DNA from: Epiperipatus broadwayi
Taxonomy: Eukaryota > Onychophora > Udeonychophora > Euonychophora > Peripatidae
DNA: 64,000 bases
NCBI GenBank assembly: GCA_028023455.1
Contig: JAQFVV010000942.1
Span: 62,001-126,000 of the forward strand
Reading direction: 5' to 3'
The number at the start of each line of letters is the position of its first letter. Position 1 is the stretch's first letter. Shown here piece by piece: positions 24,905 to 36,829 of this stretch. The position numbers and the translations under genes are program-made. The notes beneath the pieces are model-generated. The model saw only the letters and a program-made list of their open reading frames with translations, was not told the DNA's origin and searched no databases.

Positions 24905-25160
24905 GACACATCAATTAAACTGTAGTAATTGGTTATCTATATATACTGGACAATAATAAAGATATGTGTGAGATTGTGATCTGTCAACTGATGAGTGCCA
25001 GCACAAAATGTATATCATGGAGATCATACAACTTTTTCACATTTCTTTGGTCATATGTTTATAATTACACCCATCCACGAGATATTAAAAGCAGATAGAA
25101 ATGATTATTTATCTAGTGTGAGAGTGGTGTGAAAATTATGCTACAAAAATATTAAGAGTG
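24905..25160 (+). repeat. Family G SINE-like repeat, forward copy 2
   Basis: Starts around ATCAATTAAACTGTAGTAAT and continues through GTCAACTGATGAGTGCCAGC and TCATATGTTTATAATTACAC. It ends at GAGAGTGGTGTGAAAATTAT. Best match is the reverse complement of 24200-24470, roughly 75% by eye. The core ACTGATGAGTGC also appears in family D at about 47750 and 49490, so the two families may share a head. Confidence 0.68.
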
Positions 25161-25376
25161 TTTAGAAACTACTGATAGTTTAGTTTGTTTGTTTTTTGTC
25201 TTAGAAAGTATATTAAAAGTTCTAATATTTCTATAATAGCATTATACATAAATGTTAAAGATTTAACTTTTTTTTTTCAGATATGCATATTAGCAATATG
25301 CTTATATTGCGAATGTCTAACATCATTAAACTTTATGAATAATTTTTAAAATAAATAAATGTTAAACTTGAACATT

Positions 25377-25486
25377 GGGCTAACCCTTCTCTAAAAAATA
25401 TCATCATCCACACCCAATATTTATAATAAATGGGACTAACCCTTCTCTAAAAAATATTATCATCCACACCCAATATGTATAATAAA
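25377..25486. repeat. Tandem duplication, 2 x 55 bp
   Basis: 25377-25431 and 25432-25486 are nearly identical. Both hold TAACCCTTCTCTAAAAAATA and CATCCACACCCAATAT. Three or so substitutions separate them, so the duplication is fairly recent. Confidence 0.92.
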
Positions 25487-26640
25487 TGAAAAAAAAAAAC
25501 ACCTTTAAATAATCCACTTCAGAGAAACAACAGCCTTTTTTAGAGGAGCAGAGAAAAAGAAGGCATTACTAATTAAATTTGCTAATTGCCAGATGATGAA
25601 GGCTTGAGAAATTTTCCATTCTTTGTTTTACTTATTAGCTAAAAAGCTAAATACACGTTTACCAACCAATTTTGTGTAATTAGCTGGATTTCCTAAGATG
25701 TGGCTTGTATTCAAACCTAGATGTGGATGAAGTAGGCAAATTATTTAATATTACACTACGAAGACTTTTGACATATATACATTAAATAAATCTTACCAAA
25801 TAATTGCCAAAGTCTATTCAAAAAAATAATAATTAAATTAAAAAAACTAATAAAGAAAAGCTAATGTTGTATAATTCTTCACATTTTATTTTTAAAATGA
25901 ATATTGAATTATATGTTGGATATATGGTGAGTTTTTTTAATCTGAAAACAGGCGAATTAATTAGATATTAAGTACTGTGACAAAGTAATACCATTTGATC
26001 ATCATCAGTGATAGTTGATTATTGCTTGTTAAACTTTTAACACAATCATAGTTAGTTCGAAAATCGATATTTTTTTAAAAAAAAACCTTTAAAGAAACTA
26101 AATATTTTTCTTTAATCCTAAAAGAGTTAATGTATCTAATTAGCAAGCTGTTCGTAATACAACGATCAATTCTAACTGCTGCTTTTAAGGGTTGAAATAT
26201 CACAAAGGTTTAGTTCATATTTTAACAAAATATTTTTAAAATATTAAAATTTTCTGATGATATATTAATTTTTAAAAATTTAATTAAAGTTTATTTGAAA
26301 TAGAATAAATGCATTTATTTAATATATATATATATATATATTTCATTAAAACATAGAAATTAAGAAATTGAAAAATATATAGGGTAAAACTATGAAAAAT
26401 ATATTTAAAAAGTTACAAAGAGAAACAACCTAATTTAAATAGTGCAAATTTATTTCAAATAAAATAATACAAAAAATAGTTAAAAAATCAATCAATCATT
26501 GTAAATTATTATTTTTTTTATTTAACTAATATATATATATATATATATATAATAAAGAGCAAATATTTCTAAACAAACTTATTTTATTATTATTTATTTA
26601 TTTATGTATTTTTAAATGCTATAAGAGAAATCATTCAAAT
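25487..26640. other. AT-rich stretch with microsatellites
   Basis: (TA)n at about 26322-26341 and 26529-26551, otherwise nothing recognisable. Confidence 0.5.
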
Positions 26641-26654
26641 CTTTACCTAAGATT

Positions 26655-26835
26655 GTTTCCATTCCCAGACCAGTTTTGAGCTATGGCTCTCTTCAGTGAG
26701 GAGCTAGAACATCAGATTCAAAAATATCAACTCTAACCATGCATTTATCTAATACTTAACTATTAAGAAGATCTGAAACTTTCAGGCATCGAATGTCTTC
26801 ATAAATTACAGCTCACCTCTATCACTTCAGGTATC
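26655..26835 (+). repeat. Family H repeat, diverged copy
   Basis: Matches the 48.2-49.0 kb repeats. Shared blocks are TTCCCAGACCAGTTTT, TCAGTGAGGAG, TATCTAATACTTAACTATTAAGAAG, TCTGAAACTTTCAGGCATC and ATGTCT. It is shorter and more diverged than the 48-kb copies. Confidence 0.6.
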
Positions 26836-27149
26836 TAAACATTGAATGATGAACTGTTTGAAAAGTGTTTTCTTCTTAAAATCAAATATCATAAGGCATA
26901 TTTTAAACAATCTTTGATTTCTTGTCATATGAAATTTTTAGGGAACACCAATTAAACTCTCTATTAAAAATTATAATAACATGAAAATAAATTTAAAAGT
27001 TCATATTATTAAATGTTATTATAAATATTTTTATAATGTTATCAAAAATGCAAATTGGGTCTTGGGTTTAATAGTCAGCAAGAACTGTCTCAACCAATAA
27101 GTCTTGTTTGTTATATATGCTTAATATTGAAATAATAATTACTAAAAGC

Positions 27150-28065
27150 ACTGGTCATGGAAACATATGGTAGTCAAAAATTGATGAAGATATTGAAAAA
27201 AATTATTAAAGGTTGTGAATTATGCTAGTATAACAAGCCTACTAAAAAGTTTGACATTACAGCATATAACAGCCAAACTATCACAAAGGCTGCATATAGA
27301 TCATGTGGGTCCTATAAATAATCAATTTTTTCTAATAGTTATTGATGCATATTCCAAGTTGACTGAGTATAAGATAGTAAAACATACAGGATCACTAGAA
27401 ACCATTAAGTAGTTAAGAAAGATGTTTACTTTATCTAGAGTGAGTATCCAGAATTTTCAAATGTTCATAGAAGAAAGAAGTATTAAACATATAAAAACAC
27501 CTCCAGAATCTAATATATTGGTTGGAAAAGCAATTTAATATCTAAAACTGAATCTTGATAAATCATGTTGACATATATAAAATATTACACATGACCATGC
27601 TATATCTACATGTAATCCATCTTCTACAACAGACAAATCATCAGTTGAGTTATTGACAAGTAGGAAATTAAGATCAAAGCTAGCATAATTACTTTCTAAC
27701 AAAAGCAGTGATAGAAGTAATCTAGAAGTTAAAAAAGAATATAATAAAATACAAAATTTGGACTGCAAATAATTTATTGAAAAAAGTAGCAAAATGTAGA
27801 ATCATTATCTCAGCAGATAGTAATAGTAACAAATGCTTCATCAATAGGAAATGGTAATCATATGATGTTTCAGATAATTAAAACAAAAGACAAGTGTATT
27901 TTAAGAAGTCATATAGATCATCTAAGTCACTGCAATAATCCTGGTATCATAAAAAATGGTGAAAATAAAGATAGCAGTATTATTGAAATTATGCAAAAGA
28001 ATCCAGTAAGAAAAAATAATACTAATACTGAAAGTATGAGAAGTCATCAAGCAATATAGTCAGAA
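27150..28065 (+). pseudogene. Ty3/Gypsy LTR retrotransposon integrase, broken
   Basis: Integrase inserts the element's cDNA into the genome. A WxSKIDEDIEKxIKGCELC reading at about 27170-27222 matches the end of the HHCC zinc-binding domain. The catalytic core follows, with RLHIDHVGPINNQFFLIVID at about 27290-27350, where the first catalytic Asp sits in HIDHVGP, then DAYSKLTEYKIVKHTGSLET. A stop follows at 27410. Decayed text beyond it still shows KTPPESN-like and SSVELLTSRKLRSKL sequence, the latter like the core's closing 'SPAELLxxRxLRTRL' block. An open frame 27862-28059 then reads FQIIKTKDKCILRSHIDHLS, matching the C-terminal 'WxRHIDQL' chromodomain-proximal motif. Several stops and frameshifts are present. 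No LTRs or upstream gag/RT were found, so this is an internal fragment. Confidence 0.82.
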
Positions 28066-29871
28066 ATTGATACAGAAACTTCAAAAAAATGAAGATCTTG
28101 CAGATAATATACAAGAAATTTATCCACACATTTCCAAGATTATAAATGGAATAAAATGTAATGAACAAATACACCCCAACTTCTGAAATAAATTGGAGGT
28201 ATACAATGTATGCAATCACATTTAGTTAATATATTTTTAGCACTAATTGATTTTTAAAAACTTGTTATATCTATGTATTAATTATTGTAAGTATTTTAGG
28301 AATCCTTGAAATAGATAATATCAATTAGAGTAATAATAGAATTAATTTAATCTTAGTTGGATTAATAATTACATGATTAGCTGAAAGTTGTTTTTAAAAA
28401 ATACCCTATATTTAATATTAGTATTATAAAAATCTATATTAGTCAATTATACAAACTAAATAAATCAAAAGTAATTAATCTGACAAAAAGAGGATTTTAT
28501 GAAGGCAGCTCATAATCCAGAGAATCCATTATATGCAGATCCTGAAGTTGATGTAGGGAAGCAAATTACAATTTGAATAAATTTTTACTTTTATTCTGTG
28601 TAAGCCTTAAGATTATTTTCTAAGATTATAATCTTTACATTATGTATTTATAATTTGTTGCTATCTATGCATTGAAGTACATGTTATTCTCACTATCAAA
28701 ATAGCAGTTTTGAATTTATCAAGGCCATTTTTTCCTATCATTAACTTCTTTCCATACTCTCACATTTTTGTATATGCCTGAATAACCTGGGCACATATCT
28801 GATCCATATATTGAGATTAGTCCATCATAGATAACAATTCTTTACCAAAAATAAACATTTATTATGAAAGTGAATTTTTGGTTCATGAGTTTTAATAATG
28901 CTTAAATCCATATACTCCATGCTAATATGTATTTCTTTTACTGACAATATATTATTGAAAAACATATATCATTCATAACACAACCATTTAATGTTGTATG
29001 CACTGAAAAATAAATTATTTAATAATAATAGTTATTTTATTCATTTCTTTATTGTTATCAATAAATAAGTAGAAAATTTAATCAAAATTAATGTATGCAC
29101 TTCAAAATCTGGTTATAAATAGGCATCCTTAGAATATTACATAACATATTCATGATGATCCCAATAGACATATTTCTCTTTATTACAAATATGGATGCTC
29201 ACAATTCAATAAAAGGAAAATAGAACTTTTGATAAAATCTTCACAGTTTTTTGACAGCTTATCAAATATAACCATTTTCACAACAAGTAATTTGAAAACT
29301 TAAAACATAAAAGAAAACATATCAAGTGATTTAAAAACACAACAACTAATTTTCATCTACATCAATGTGAAAATAGAAACTAGAAAACATTTACAAATTT
29401 CCAATTTATTGAACCATATTTAACAATTAATATATTCTATCCTATAAATATAAATACAGACAATTTCCTACTTATATAACATGAAGCATATATAAATCCA
29501 TATTTATGTATTAATATCTGATGCATCAAATGTTCATATTGCTGGATTGAAAATATTATAAATTAATAAATTTATAAACATTTATAAATTAAAACAGCCA
29601 ATCATTTCATCATTAACACACGTTTATCAACTTTAAAATTTTATTAAAATAAATAAGAATCAATTCTTCAGTGGTAACTGTTTCACAATTTACAATATCA
29701 TTTTTTAGCTGGCAGTGAGGCTACTGTAATATATGTGCCTTGGATAAACTATGATTCATAATGCATAGGCACTCCTTTTAGATAGTCAATGTGGTTCTCA
29801 TGAAACTTTTAAAATAAAATCATAGTATAATTTAAATGATATATTTACATTTTATTTTGAAACCATATATT
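28066..29871. other. AT-rich non-coding stretch
   Basis: The first part may be the decayed 3' end of the Gypsy element. No LTR boundary, RNA gene or other repeat was recognised. Confidence 0.45.
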
Positions 29872-30161
29872 CCAAGCTCATTGATTGGATTAAAAATATC
29901 ATTATGTTTTCAATTTTGGACTCATAGTTTTGTAGTTAAGTAGAGATAAAAAGTGGTTGCTGGAGAGTTGCCTTAGATTCTGAGATCTGGGTACAGTCCT
30001 CTCAGATTTAAGGCTCCTCACAGATGAAAGCCACAAGCTAGAAACTAGTCTGGAGATATTGGATAAGTAGGCACTAGATAGAGATTTCATGCACTAACCT
30101 ACCTGCATCCATTGATTACTCTGGTTTGCACTGAGTGGCACTACTCTATGGAGAGTTTTGC
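29872..30161 (+). repeat. Family A repeat, 5'-truncated copy 3
   Basis: Begins within the unit at CCAAGCTCATTGATTGGATT and runs to GGAGAGTTTTGC, then passes directly into copy 4. Contains GTAGTTAAGTAGAGATAAAA and ACTAGTCTGGAGATATT. Confidence 0.8.
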
Positions 30162-30605
30162 TTGAGCAAGCATAAGAAATGGTGATCATATGATGTTTAG
30201 TGGTTTAATACCAATCCTGCCTAATAGGATAAAGATGATTATCATTGTTAACAAACCAAAGAAACCAAAATGTATGTACACTGAACTGAGTTCAGACCTA
30301 TATGACTACATAAGCTAATGAGCTTGAATTGAAAATATTATTGTTTTCAATTTCAGACTTATATATTTGTACTTAAGTAGAGATAAAAGGTGGCTTGTGG
30401 AGGGTTGCATTAGATCCTAAATCTAGGTGCAGTGCTCTCAGATTCAAGGTTCCTCACTTATGAAAGCTATAAGCTAAAAATTAGTCCAGGGATAATGGAT
30501 GAGTAGGCATTAGATAGGAATTTTATGCACAAACTTTCTTGAATCCATTTATTACTCTGGATTGCACTGAGTGTTACTACTTTATGGATAGTTTTGCCTG
30601 TTTTA
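30162..30605 (+). repeat. Family A repeat, full-length copy 4
   Basis: Starts GAGCAAGCATAAGAAATGGT, then GATCATATGATGTTTAGTGG and CTGCCTAATAGGATAAAGAT. It ends at GATAGTTTTGCCTGTTTTA, directly against the inverted-repeat element that follows. Head-to-tail with copy 3, as for the pair at 4.4-5.2 kb. Confidence 0.8.
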
Positions 30606-30607
30606 TA

Positions 30608-31655
30608 TATGATAATGTAAAAAAATACAAAAACAGAGTTTAAATACAAAATTTAGTAACATTTATTATTTTAAAACAGGCAAAACTTTCCATACAGTAG
30701 TGTCACTCAGTACAAGCCAGAGTAATTAATGGATGCCAGAAGGCTTGTGCATAAAATTTCTATCTAGTGCCTCCTCATTTAATATCCCCAGACTAGTTTC
30801 TAGCCTGTGGATTTCATCAATGAGGAGCCTTTGATCTGAGAGCATAGCATCTAGATCTTAGGATCTAATGTAACCTTTCAGCAGCCACCTTTTATCTCTA
30901 CTTAACCACAAAATTATGAGAATAATATTGAAAACAATAATATTTTCAATCCAAGCTCATTAGCTTATATAATCATGTAGATCTGAGCTCAATTCAGTAC
31001 CCATACATTTTGGTGTTTTTGGGTTTTTTAATAACCATAGCCACCACTATCCTATTGTTACTGCATGACACTACTGTATGAAAAGTTTCTTCTGTTTTAA
31101 TAATAGTTATGAGCAAGCATAAGAAATGGTGATCATGTGATGTTTAGTGGTTAATATTTATTATACCGAATATACTTACTTTTGCATCATATTCATGGTT
31201 AGTCTGCTAAAAAGATTAATTATTTGCTGAATTGAATGCCATTTGATTTTTGGTTCATTACATATTTATTTTATTTTGTGTTTGCCATTGTTTCTTTCTT
31301 TGCACATAACTCAACATTCATTAACGTATTAAAAAAAAACTAAGATTAAGCCTGAATACAGTAATTCCTCTAATCTTTCATAATCATGAAAGAGAGTGTG
31401 ACTATAAGTGTGATCAAAGTGATGTTAAAGTTATGTGTGAAGAAAAAATCGATCACAAATGTAAAATAAAAGAGGTGTGGTTTATGACACAAAATGAATA
31501 TGTAATGAACCAAAAATCAAGTAGCATTCAAATCAACAAAAAAATAATGCTCTCAGCAGACTAATCATGAATTGAAGTTATACTGGGTACAACAAATGTT
31601 ACTAAATTTTATATTTAAACTCTGTTTTAGTATTTTTTACATTATAATAGTTAGA
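30608..31655. mobile_element. Inverted-repeat DNA transposon (MITE-like), split by a family A insertion
   Basis: The right arm 31480-31655 is the reverse complement of two separated left pieces, 30608-30669 and 31165-31290. Landmarks on the left arm are ACAGAGTTTAAATACAAAAT, then TTCATGGTTAGTCTGCT and TTTGATTTTTGGTTCATTAC. Removing 30670-31164 restores a continuous arm of about 175 bp. The interior (31290-31480) has no reading frame. Length and structure fit a non-autonomous DNA element; the superfamily is unknown. Confidence 0.75.
30670..31155 (-). mobile_element. Family A element inserted in the MITE-like element, with 9-bp target duplication
   Basis: A family A copy in reverse orientation (30670-31059) is fused to a forward terminal piece (31060-31155) containing GAGCAAGCATAAGAAATGGT and GATCATGTGATGTTTAGTGG. 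ATTTATTAT occurs at 30661-30669 and again at 31156-31164, exactly flanking the insert and matching the arm of the disrupted element. This defines the ends of a mobile unit. One end is TTTTAAAACAGGCAAAAC, and the other is the AAACATCACATGATC motif side. Confidence 0.75.
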
Positions 31656-31706
31656 ATTGTTGATTACCATTGATACTTGGATTGTTTAAGTGTTGATTGA
31701 TTTTAA

Positions 31707-31708
<2 letters not shown>

Positions 31709-31755
<47 letters not shown>

Positions 31756-31778
31756 TATATATATATATATATATATAT
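31709..31778. repeat. (AT)n microsatellite
   Basis: About 70 bp of AT, interrupted once by GA at 31753-31754. Confidence 0.95.
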
Positions 31779-31799
31779 TGTAATGATCAGAATTGTATA

Positions 31800-31995
31800 T
31801 TCACTCAACAGTCCAAGCCAAATATACTAAACCTGATGATGGAGATGGAACATGAGTCCCATATCAGACCAATCCCCAACATATGTGCCTGTGCTCTGTG
31901 ATTTAATATCCTATGAACAATGCTTCCTATGATACATTTAAGTTCTATTTAACCCAGGTTCCAGGTAGAGCATGAGATTCTATTAAATTTAATTA
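31800..31995 (+). repeat. Family E interspersed repeat, copy 2
   Basis: See the copy at 12700-12905. Here the blocks are GTGATTTAATATCCTATGAA, then ATGATACATTTAAGTT and AGAGCATGAGATTCTATT. Less AT-rich than its surroundings. Confidence 0.45.
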
Positions 31996-34900
31996 CACTA
32001 TACAGATCATGAATGGACTTGAGAAATGAATGACAAAATAATTTTAATAAATAAACTGGCAAAATAAATATCATGAATATCACACATTATAAATTTCATT
32101 TTAACTAATGGGTTTAATTGGATTGAAGTATGGTAAGAAAGATAATGGAGATGAGGAAAAGTTAAACAAGTTTATTATAATTGATATGTGTTAACGTCTG
32201 ATATTATTGATAATGATTAAGGTATGTTAGTTTAATGCCACCACACATTATACAATTCGACAAGTTTAATTAATTATTACATACAGTGTCAAGAATTTAA
32301 TTCATGTAAATCTAATAACTGTCATGTTTTATGAGTGATTAATATCTATGACAAAGTAATGTGCCAAATGATTTTCAATTCCCATATTGTAATTTGTCTA
32401 AAGATTAAAGTTTAGGTGTAATAACCAGAGACATATATTACATATGACAGTGTCAATATTGCTGACTATCTAAGAAAAGCGATTAATATTTGGACATAAT
32501 TATCAACTCTAAAAGATATGAAAATCATGATTTGTTCCACCAGAGCTCCTGATGTTCTTGGGTGAATTCATGAATAACTATAATATAAAAGATGGAATAG
32601 GTTGAGTTAGCATTACATATGATTTGCCATCTGTGAATTAAACTAAATTTATTATATGTTTGCAAAGCCAATGAGAACCTACACCCCCATATAAGATGTG
32701 TAGTTCATTTGAAATGAAAAGCTTGCTAATAAAACAAATAATTTGAAGTATATATTGTAGCAGTCACTTCTTCACTTCTTCTGATCACTGAGGGCACCCC
32801 TAGATCACTTACTACCTTGAAAATTTAATTTATGGTGATCAAGAGTTGATGATGACAGATGCTACCAGCTAGGCCCAGGGAAAGAAAGAGATCTTTATAG
32901 TTTTTTAGACAAATGAAAAAAAAACACAGAAACAAATGTTAGCCAAAACTAAATAATTTTAAAGTTTATTAAATTAAAAAAAAAAAATCCCAGGCAAACA
33001 AAAATATGAAAGTTTGACTTAGATTTTTCTAGTGAATTTATCAGAGAGTATATGAGAATATTGAAAACATTAAATGCCCTGGAAGATAAGTTCATTTTCT
33101 CACCTAAGATTTAAACGGGATTTATGACTTCCTGCAAGTGATTTATATAAACTAATTCCAGTTTCCCTATTTAATAATTCCAAAACAAAGTGATCTTGTA
33201 GGGAATACAATGAAACAGCACAGGCAAACTTTCCTTAGCCCATAAAAGAAACATCGGGACTAAGAAAGTCATATGTCTGCAGAACAGCCTATAAATGATC
33301 ACATTCAAAAACATCAAGGTTGATTCCAATACAAGAAAAAAAAGAAAACAAGAAAAGATTATGATTTCTATAATCTTAAATAGAAGAAAACAAAATGTCC
33401 AATTTAGGAAAACCAGAACAATACACTCAATAAATCACTAGCCAAAAGAATTACAGTCTGCAGGAAATGCAAATGAAGCTTATCTAAATTAATTATAGTA
33501 TAACACAAAGGGTCAGGTGATTTTTAAAAAAATTACTAATGTCTGCCCACACATTTGATAGGGGTTAGTAATATAAAGAAAAGAGAAAACATGAAGTATA
33601 TAAAATAGAAACTTGCAATAGATTCTCAGATAAATAAATTTAAAAATATGAAATCTTAAAAGTAAGACTCCAACAAACTCTATAAAGAAAATACATAATA
33701 AAATGCTTAAAGATATTTAATTTGAATATTCAAAACATATTATAAAGACAGGTTTCTTTTAAGATTAAGCTGAAACTTTAACAAGAGATTTAAGCCCTGG
33801 TTTCAATATATGAAAGTACTGTTACCTTTCAGGCTTTAGATAATCCTTAGAATTATTTCATCAGGGTATGCAAAGTCCAGGATTATATACAGTTCTAAAC
33901 AAAGGTTTTGATTTATTTATATGTTCAGGAGTCTGAAGGCAATCTTTGGATCAGTTCTGGACTAGGTTTCTAGGTCATTTCTTGAAGTCACAATTCATCT
34001 TTGGGTTATTTAGTACTGTATATTGTGAAGATTTCTCATGGAATATATTTTTGGCATGACAACTGGATGGCCACTTCTGTCATGGCAACTAGTAGTTTTA
34101 TTAGCAGTCTGCAGAAATTCAACTTCAGTGATCTGCATTGAACAATTAGAACACCATCTGAATAAAAGTCACAATACAAAAAAGCATAAAAGGCAGAATA
34201 ATAGTAAGCAGGATGATCAAAATAAGCAGAAAATAAATCAGCAGAATAATCAAAAGTCAAAAATCCAGGGCTATTTATGTGAACTATTATCTCCCACCTA
34301 ATCTTTAATTAGAAGTTTTGACCAGGGTAAATCTTTATCTCCTACTTTATCTTAATTTTAAAAAAGTATCTGACTAGGGCTCTTATCTTATTTAAAATTA
34401 AATTTTAAAAAATGCAAAAAATAAGTCTCAGCTTTTAAAAATAGATTTAAATCAACAAAATAAAAAGAAACCTGATTGCAATCAAAACTTTTTAAAATGA
34501 AAATGCTTTTTTCAAAAAGATTAAAACTTTGCTTGCTTTTAATTATTGTGAAAAGAAAAACAAGCATCAAAAGAAAGTTATTTTAAACTAAAATCTATTG
34601 AAGAGTAAAATCACAGAATTTTAAAATATAAATGAGTATGTAGGCTGTAACATACAAAACTTTTAAATAGTTTTTTTTTTAAAAACTTTATAAAAATAAA
34701 AGTGTTTTAATTTCACGATGAAACTTTTGAAGTGGATAAGCATCTGGTTCAATATGGAAGTTCAAAAATAAAACAGGCTATTCCAACACACTGGGATATT
34801 ACTTCCAGTTACTTATTTAGTGCTCATACCTAAACAATGAGACTCCTAGGTGTGACTACTGTCCACTGTTATGCAGAAAGCTGACATAATTGGGCCAGTT

Positions 34901-36100
34901 TTTGCCATTTACCCATAGAGAATATCAAGATATCACCAAGTTCACCTCATATATAAGGATTCCAACCTAACTAATTACATTTGCATTTGAAATAATCATT
35001 GAATATCTGTGATGCCAACACAAGCCAATCTTCAAAAACTAACAATGGGAAGCTAAAGCAATAATAAAATGGACTAACTTAATGAGATGTTAATTCTAGT
35101 CCAACAAATAGTTTGATCAACATCATTAATCATTATTTAGAAATGACTACATGCATTTTGAGCTATATTAAGGTTAATTGTTAATTATAAAATGCATGTT
35201 ATACTACATCTCTATGGTTAGAATTACATTTATTTGTTAAGATAATCTTTATTGATTATACCTTACAATATATAGTTGGCCTATAACCACAATAATTACT
35301 TATTATGGGATGAATTGAACTTCAAATCATATAACAATACAAACTGTTTTAATGATTTCAGGGTAATTAAAGATTATAACCAAGCAATACAATTTCACAA
35401 TAGTGAGTAGGATTTGAATAACTAAACATTATTCTATAATTATTAGATTATACATAGAATTAATAATATCTCCCACCCTAAACTTAAAATATTTAATACA
35501 CTCACTATTTTGAGTGGCATTTGGTACATTATAACATGAATCATTAAGAAATTTTAATAACTAGAAACTTATAAATACAGTAATAGACATCACTACTAGC
35601 ACAAAAGTAAAGATTAATTGCAGTTTAATAGGGCAACCACAAGTTCACAACTTCAGAGTTGAAACAAAATTAAAGGTTTTTTTTCAGAGATGAAAATTTA
35701 ATTTGAACCTTCATGAAAATTTATAGAATAGCTATAGCTCTGATGTACTAAAGTTCATATTAGTACTCTTTGTGGTGGCAATAGGAGTTTTGCCTTTCAT
35801 TAATCTGTGGGAATACATCAGTTGGTTTCATCAATTCTTGACTATGGATAGAGTAGCAATCATTCTCCATAGCAGAGGTAGCATACCTTTCTATGCAGGT
35901 GACATCAGCATGGCAGGTTCTTTATGGGACTTCTTTCATCATTATAACAGCTTGATGTTTTCAGCACACAGGATAAAGATAGATATTATCACTCCCAGGC
36001 TTGGAGAACAGCAAATTTGCCTCTCATACTCAGACATTTTTCAGAGCACACTTGCATGTATTTTCTTAGACAGTATTTACAAAATTTAGAAGTTTCTTTT
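31996..36100. other. Long, more complex unassigned region
   Basis: Base composition is visibly less AT-biased in patches than in most of the window, for example 32760-32890, 33840-34150, 34780-34930 and 35770-36070. Homopolymers are fewer. Frames of 87 codons (34038-34301) and 105 codons (35772-36089) exist, but neither has a domain, signal or repeat I recognise. I found no second copy of it in the window. It could be the interior of an old LTR element, a long non-coding RNA exon or unique host sequence. Confidence 0.4.
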
Positions 36101-36337
36101 TACATAAAAAAGGTGAGCTATATATATACATGCCTTCAATTAACTTATATATTTTTAGGATAATTTTGCTTTACAGCAAAATAAGCCATTAGCATACCAT
36201 GCTGTATGATTGTAGAAATAAAACAACCCTTGTATTTTGTCTAATTTTCAGCAGGATGTTAACAAGAATCTACTCCTTGTTTTTATAAGGTTTTAGGAAG
36301 ATGTACTATGGCAATTCTTTCTTTATCTTACTATGCA

Positions 36338-36470
36338 AACTAAACATCACATGATCACCATTTCTTATGCTTGCTCATAAACTGTTATTAAAACAAGCAA
36401 ACTCTCCATCTCTAGCTTGCACTGACTGACACTATTGTAGGGAGAGTTTTGCCTGTTTTAATAACTATTC
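36338..36470. mobile_element. Family A, 130-bp internally deleted derivative with inverted ends
   Basis: The left half is ACTAAACATCACATGATCAC, then CATTTCTTATGCTTGCTCAT, then ATTAAAACAAGCAAACTCTC. The right half is CTTGCACTGACTGACACTAT, then GGAGAGTTTTGCCTGTTTTA. The AAAACAAGCAAACTCTC and GAGAGTTTTGCCTGTTTT segments are inverted relative to each other. The ends match those of the insert at 30670-31155, so it is the same element with nearly all its middle removed. Confidence 0.75.
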
Positions 36471-36740
36471 AATCTATTTATACATTTCTGTAAAAAATAA
36501 TTGTTAAAACCCACTTTTTTACTTTTTGAATTTGATAAGCAACTTTTTTTATTTAAAACTTACAATTTTAGTCAAATAATTTACAAAGTTGATGAAGTGT
36601 TTACTTTTGAGATGGAATATGTTTTTAAATGTCAATTAACATGCTATCCCCAACCAGATTTGAATTGTGTGATCCCTTTTACAAACTATTTTAGAAATCA
36701 ATTTTACAAACTAAAACAAACCACAAAGTAACAAAATACA

Positions 36741-36786
36741 TCCTATATATATATATATATATATATATAGGATATATTTTGTATTT

Positions 36787-36826
<40 letters not shown>
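36741..36826. repeat. Palindromic (AT)n microsatellites
   Basis: ATCC(TA)nGGAT palindrome at 36741-36773, then a 36-base (AT)n at about 36789-36826. Confidence 0.93.
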
Positions 36827-36828
<2 letters not shown>

Positions 36829-36829
36829 T

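Noticed and set aside
32760-32890. Patch considered as a tRNA-like gene
   Set aside because: No consistent box A/box B spacing and no cloverleaf could be drawn.
34038-34301. 87-codon frame considered as a small secreted or membrane protein
   Set aside because: It has hydrophobic residues near the start, but an equally long antisense frame overlaps and there is no conserved feature; not supportable.
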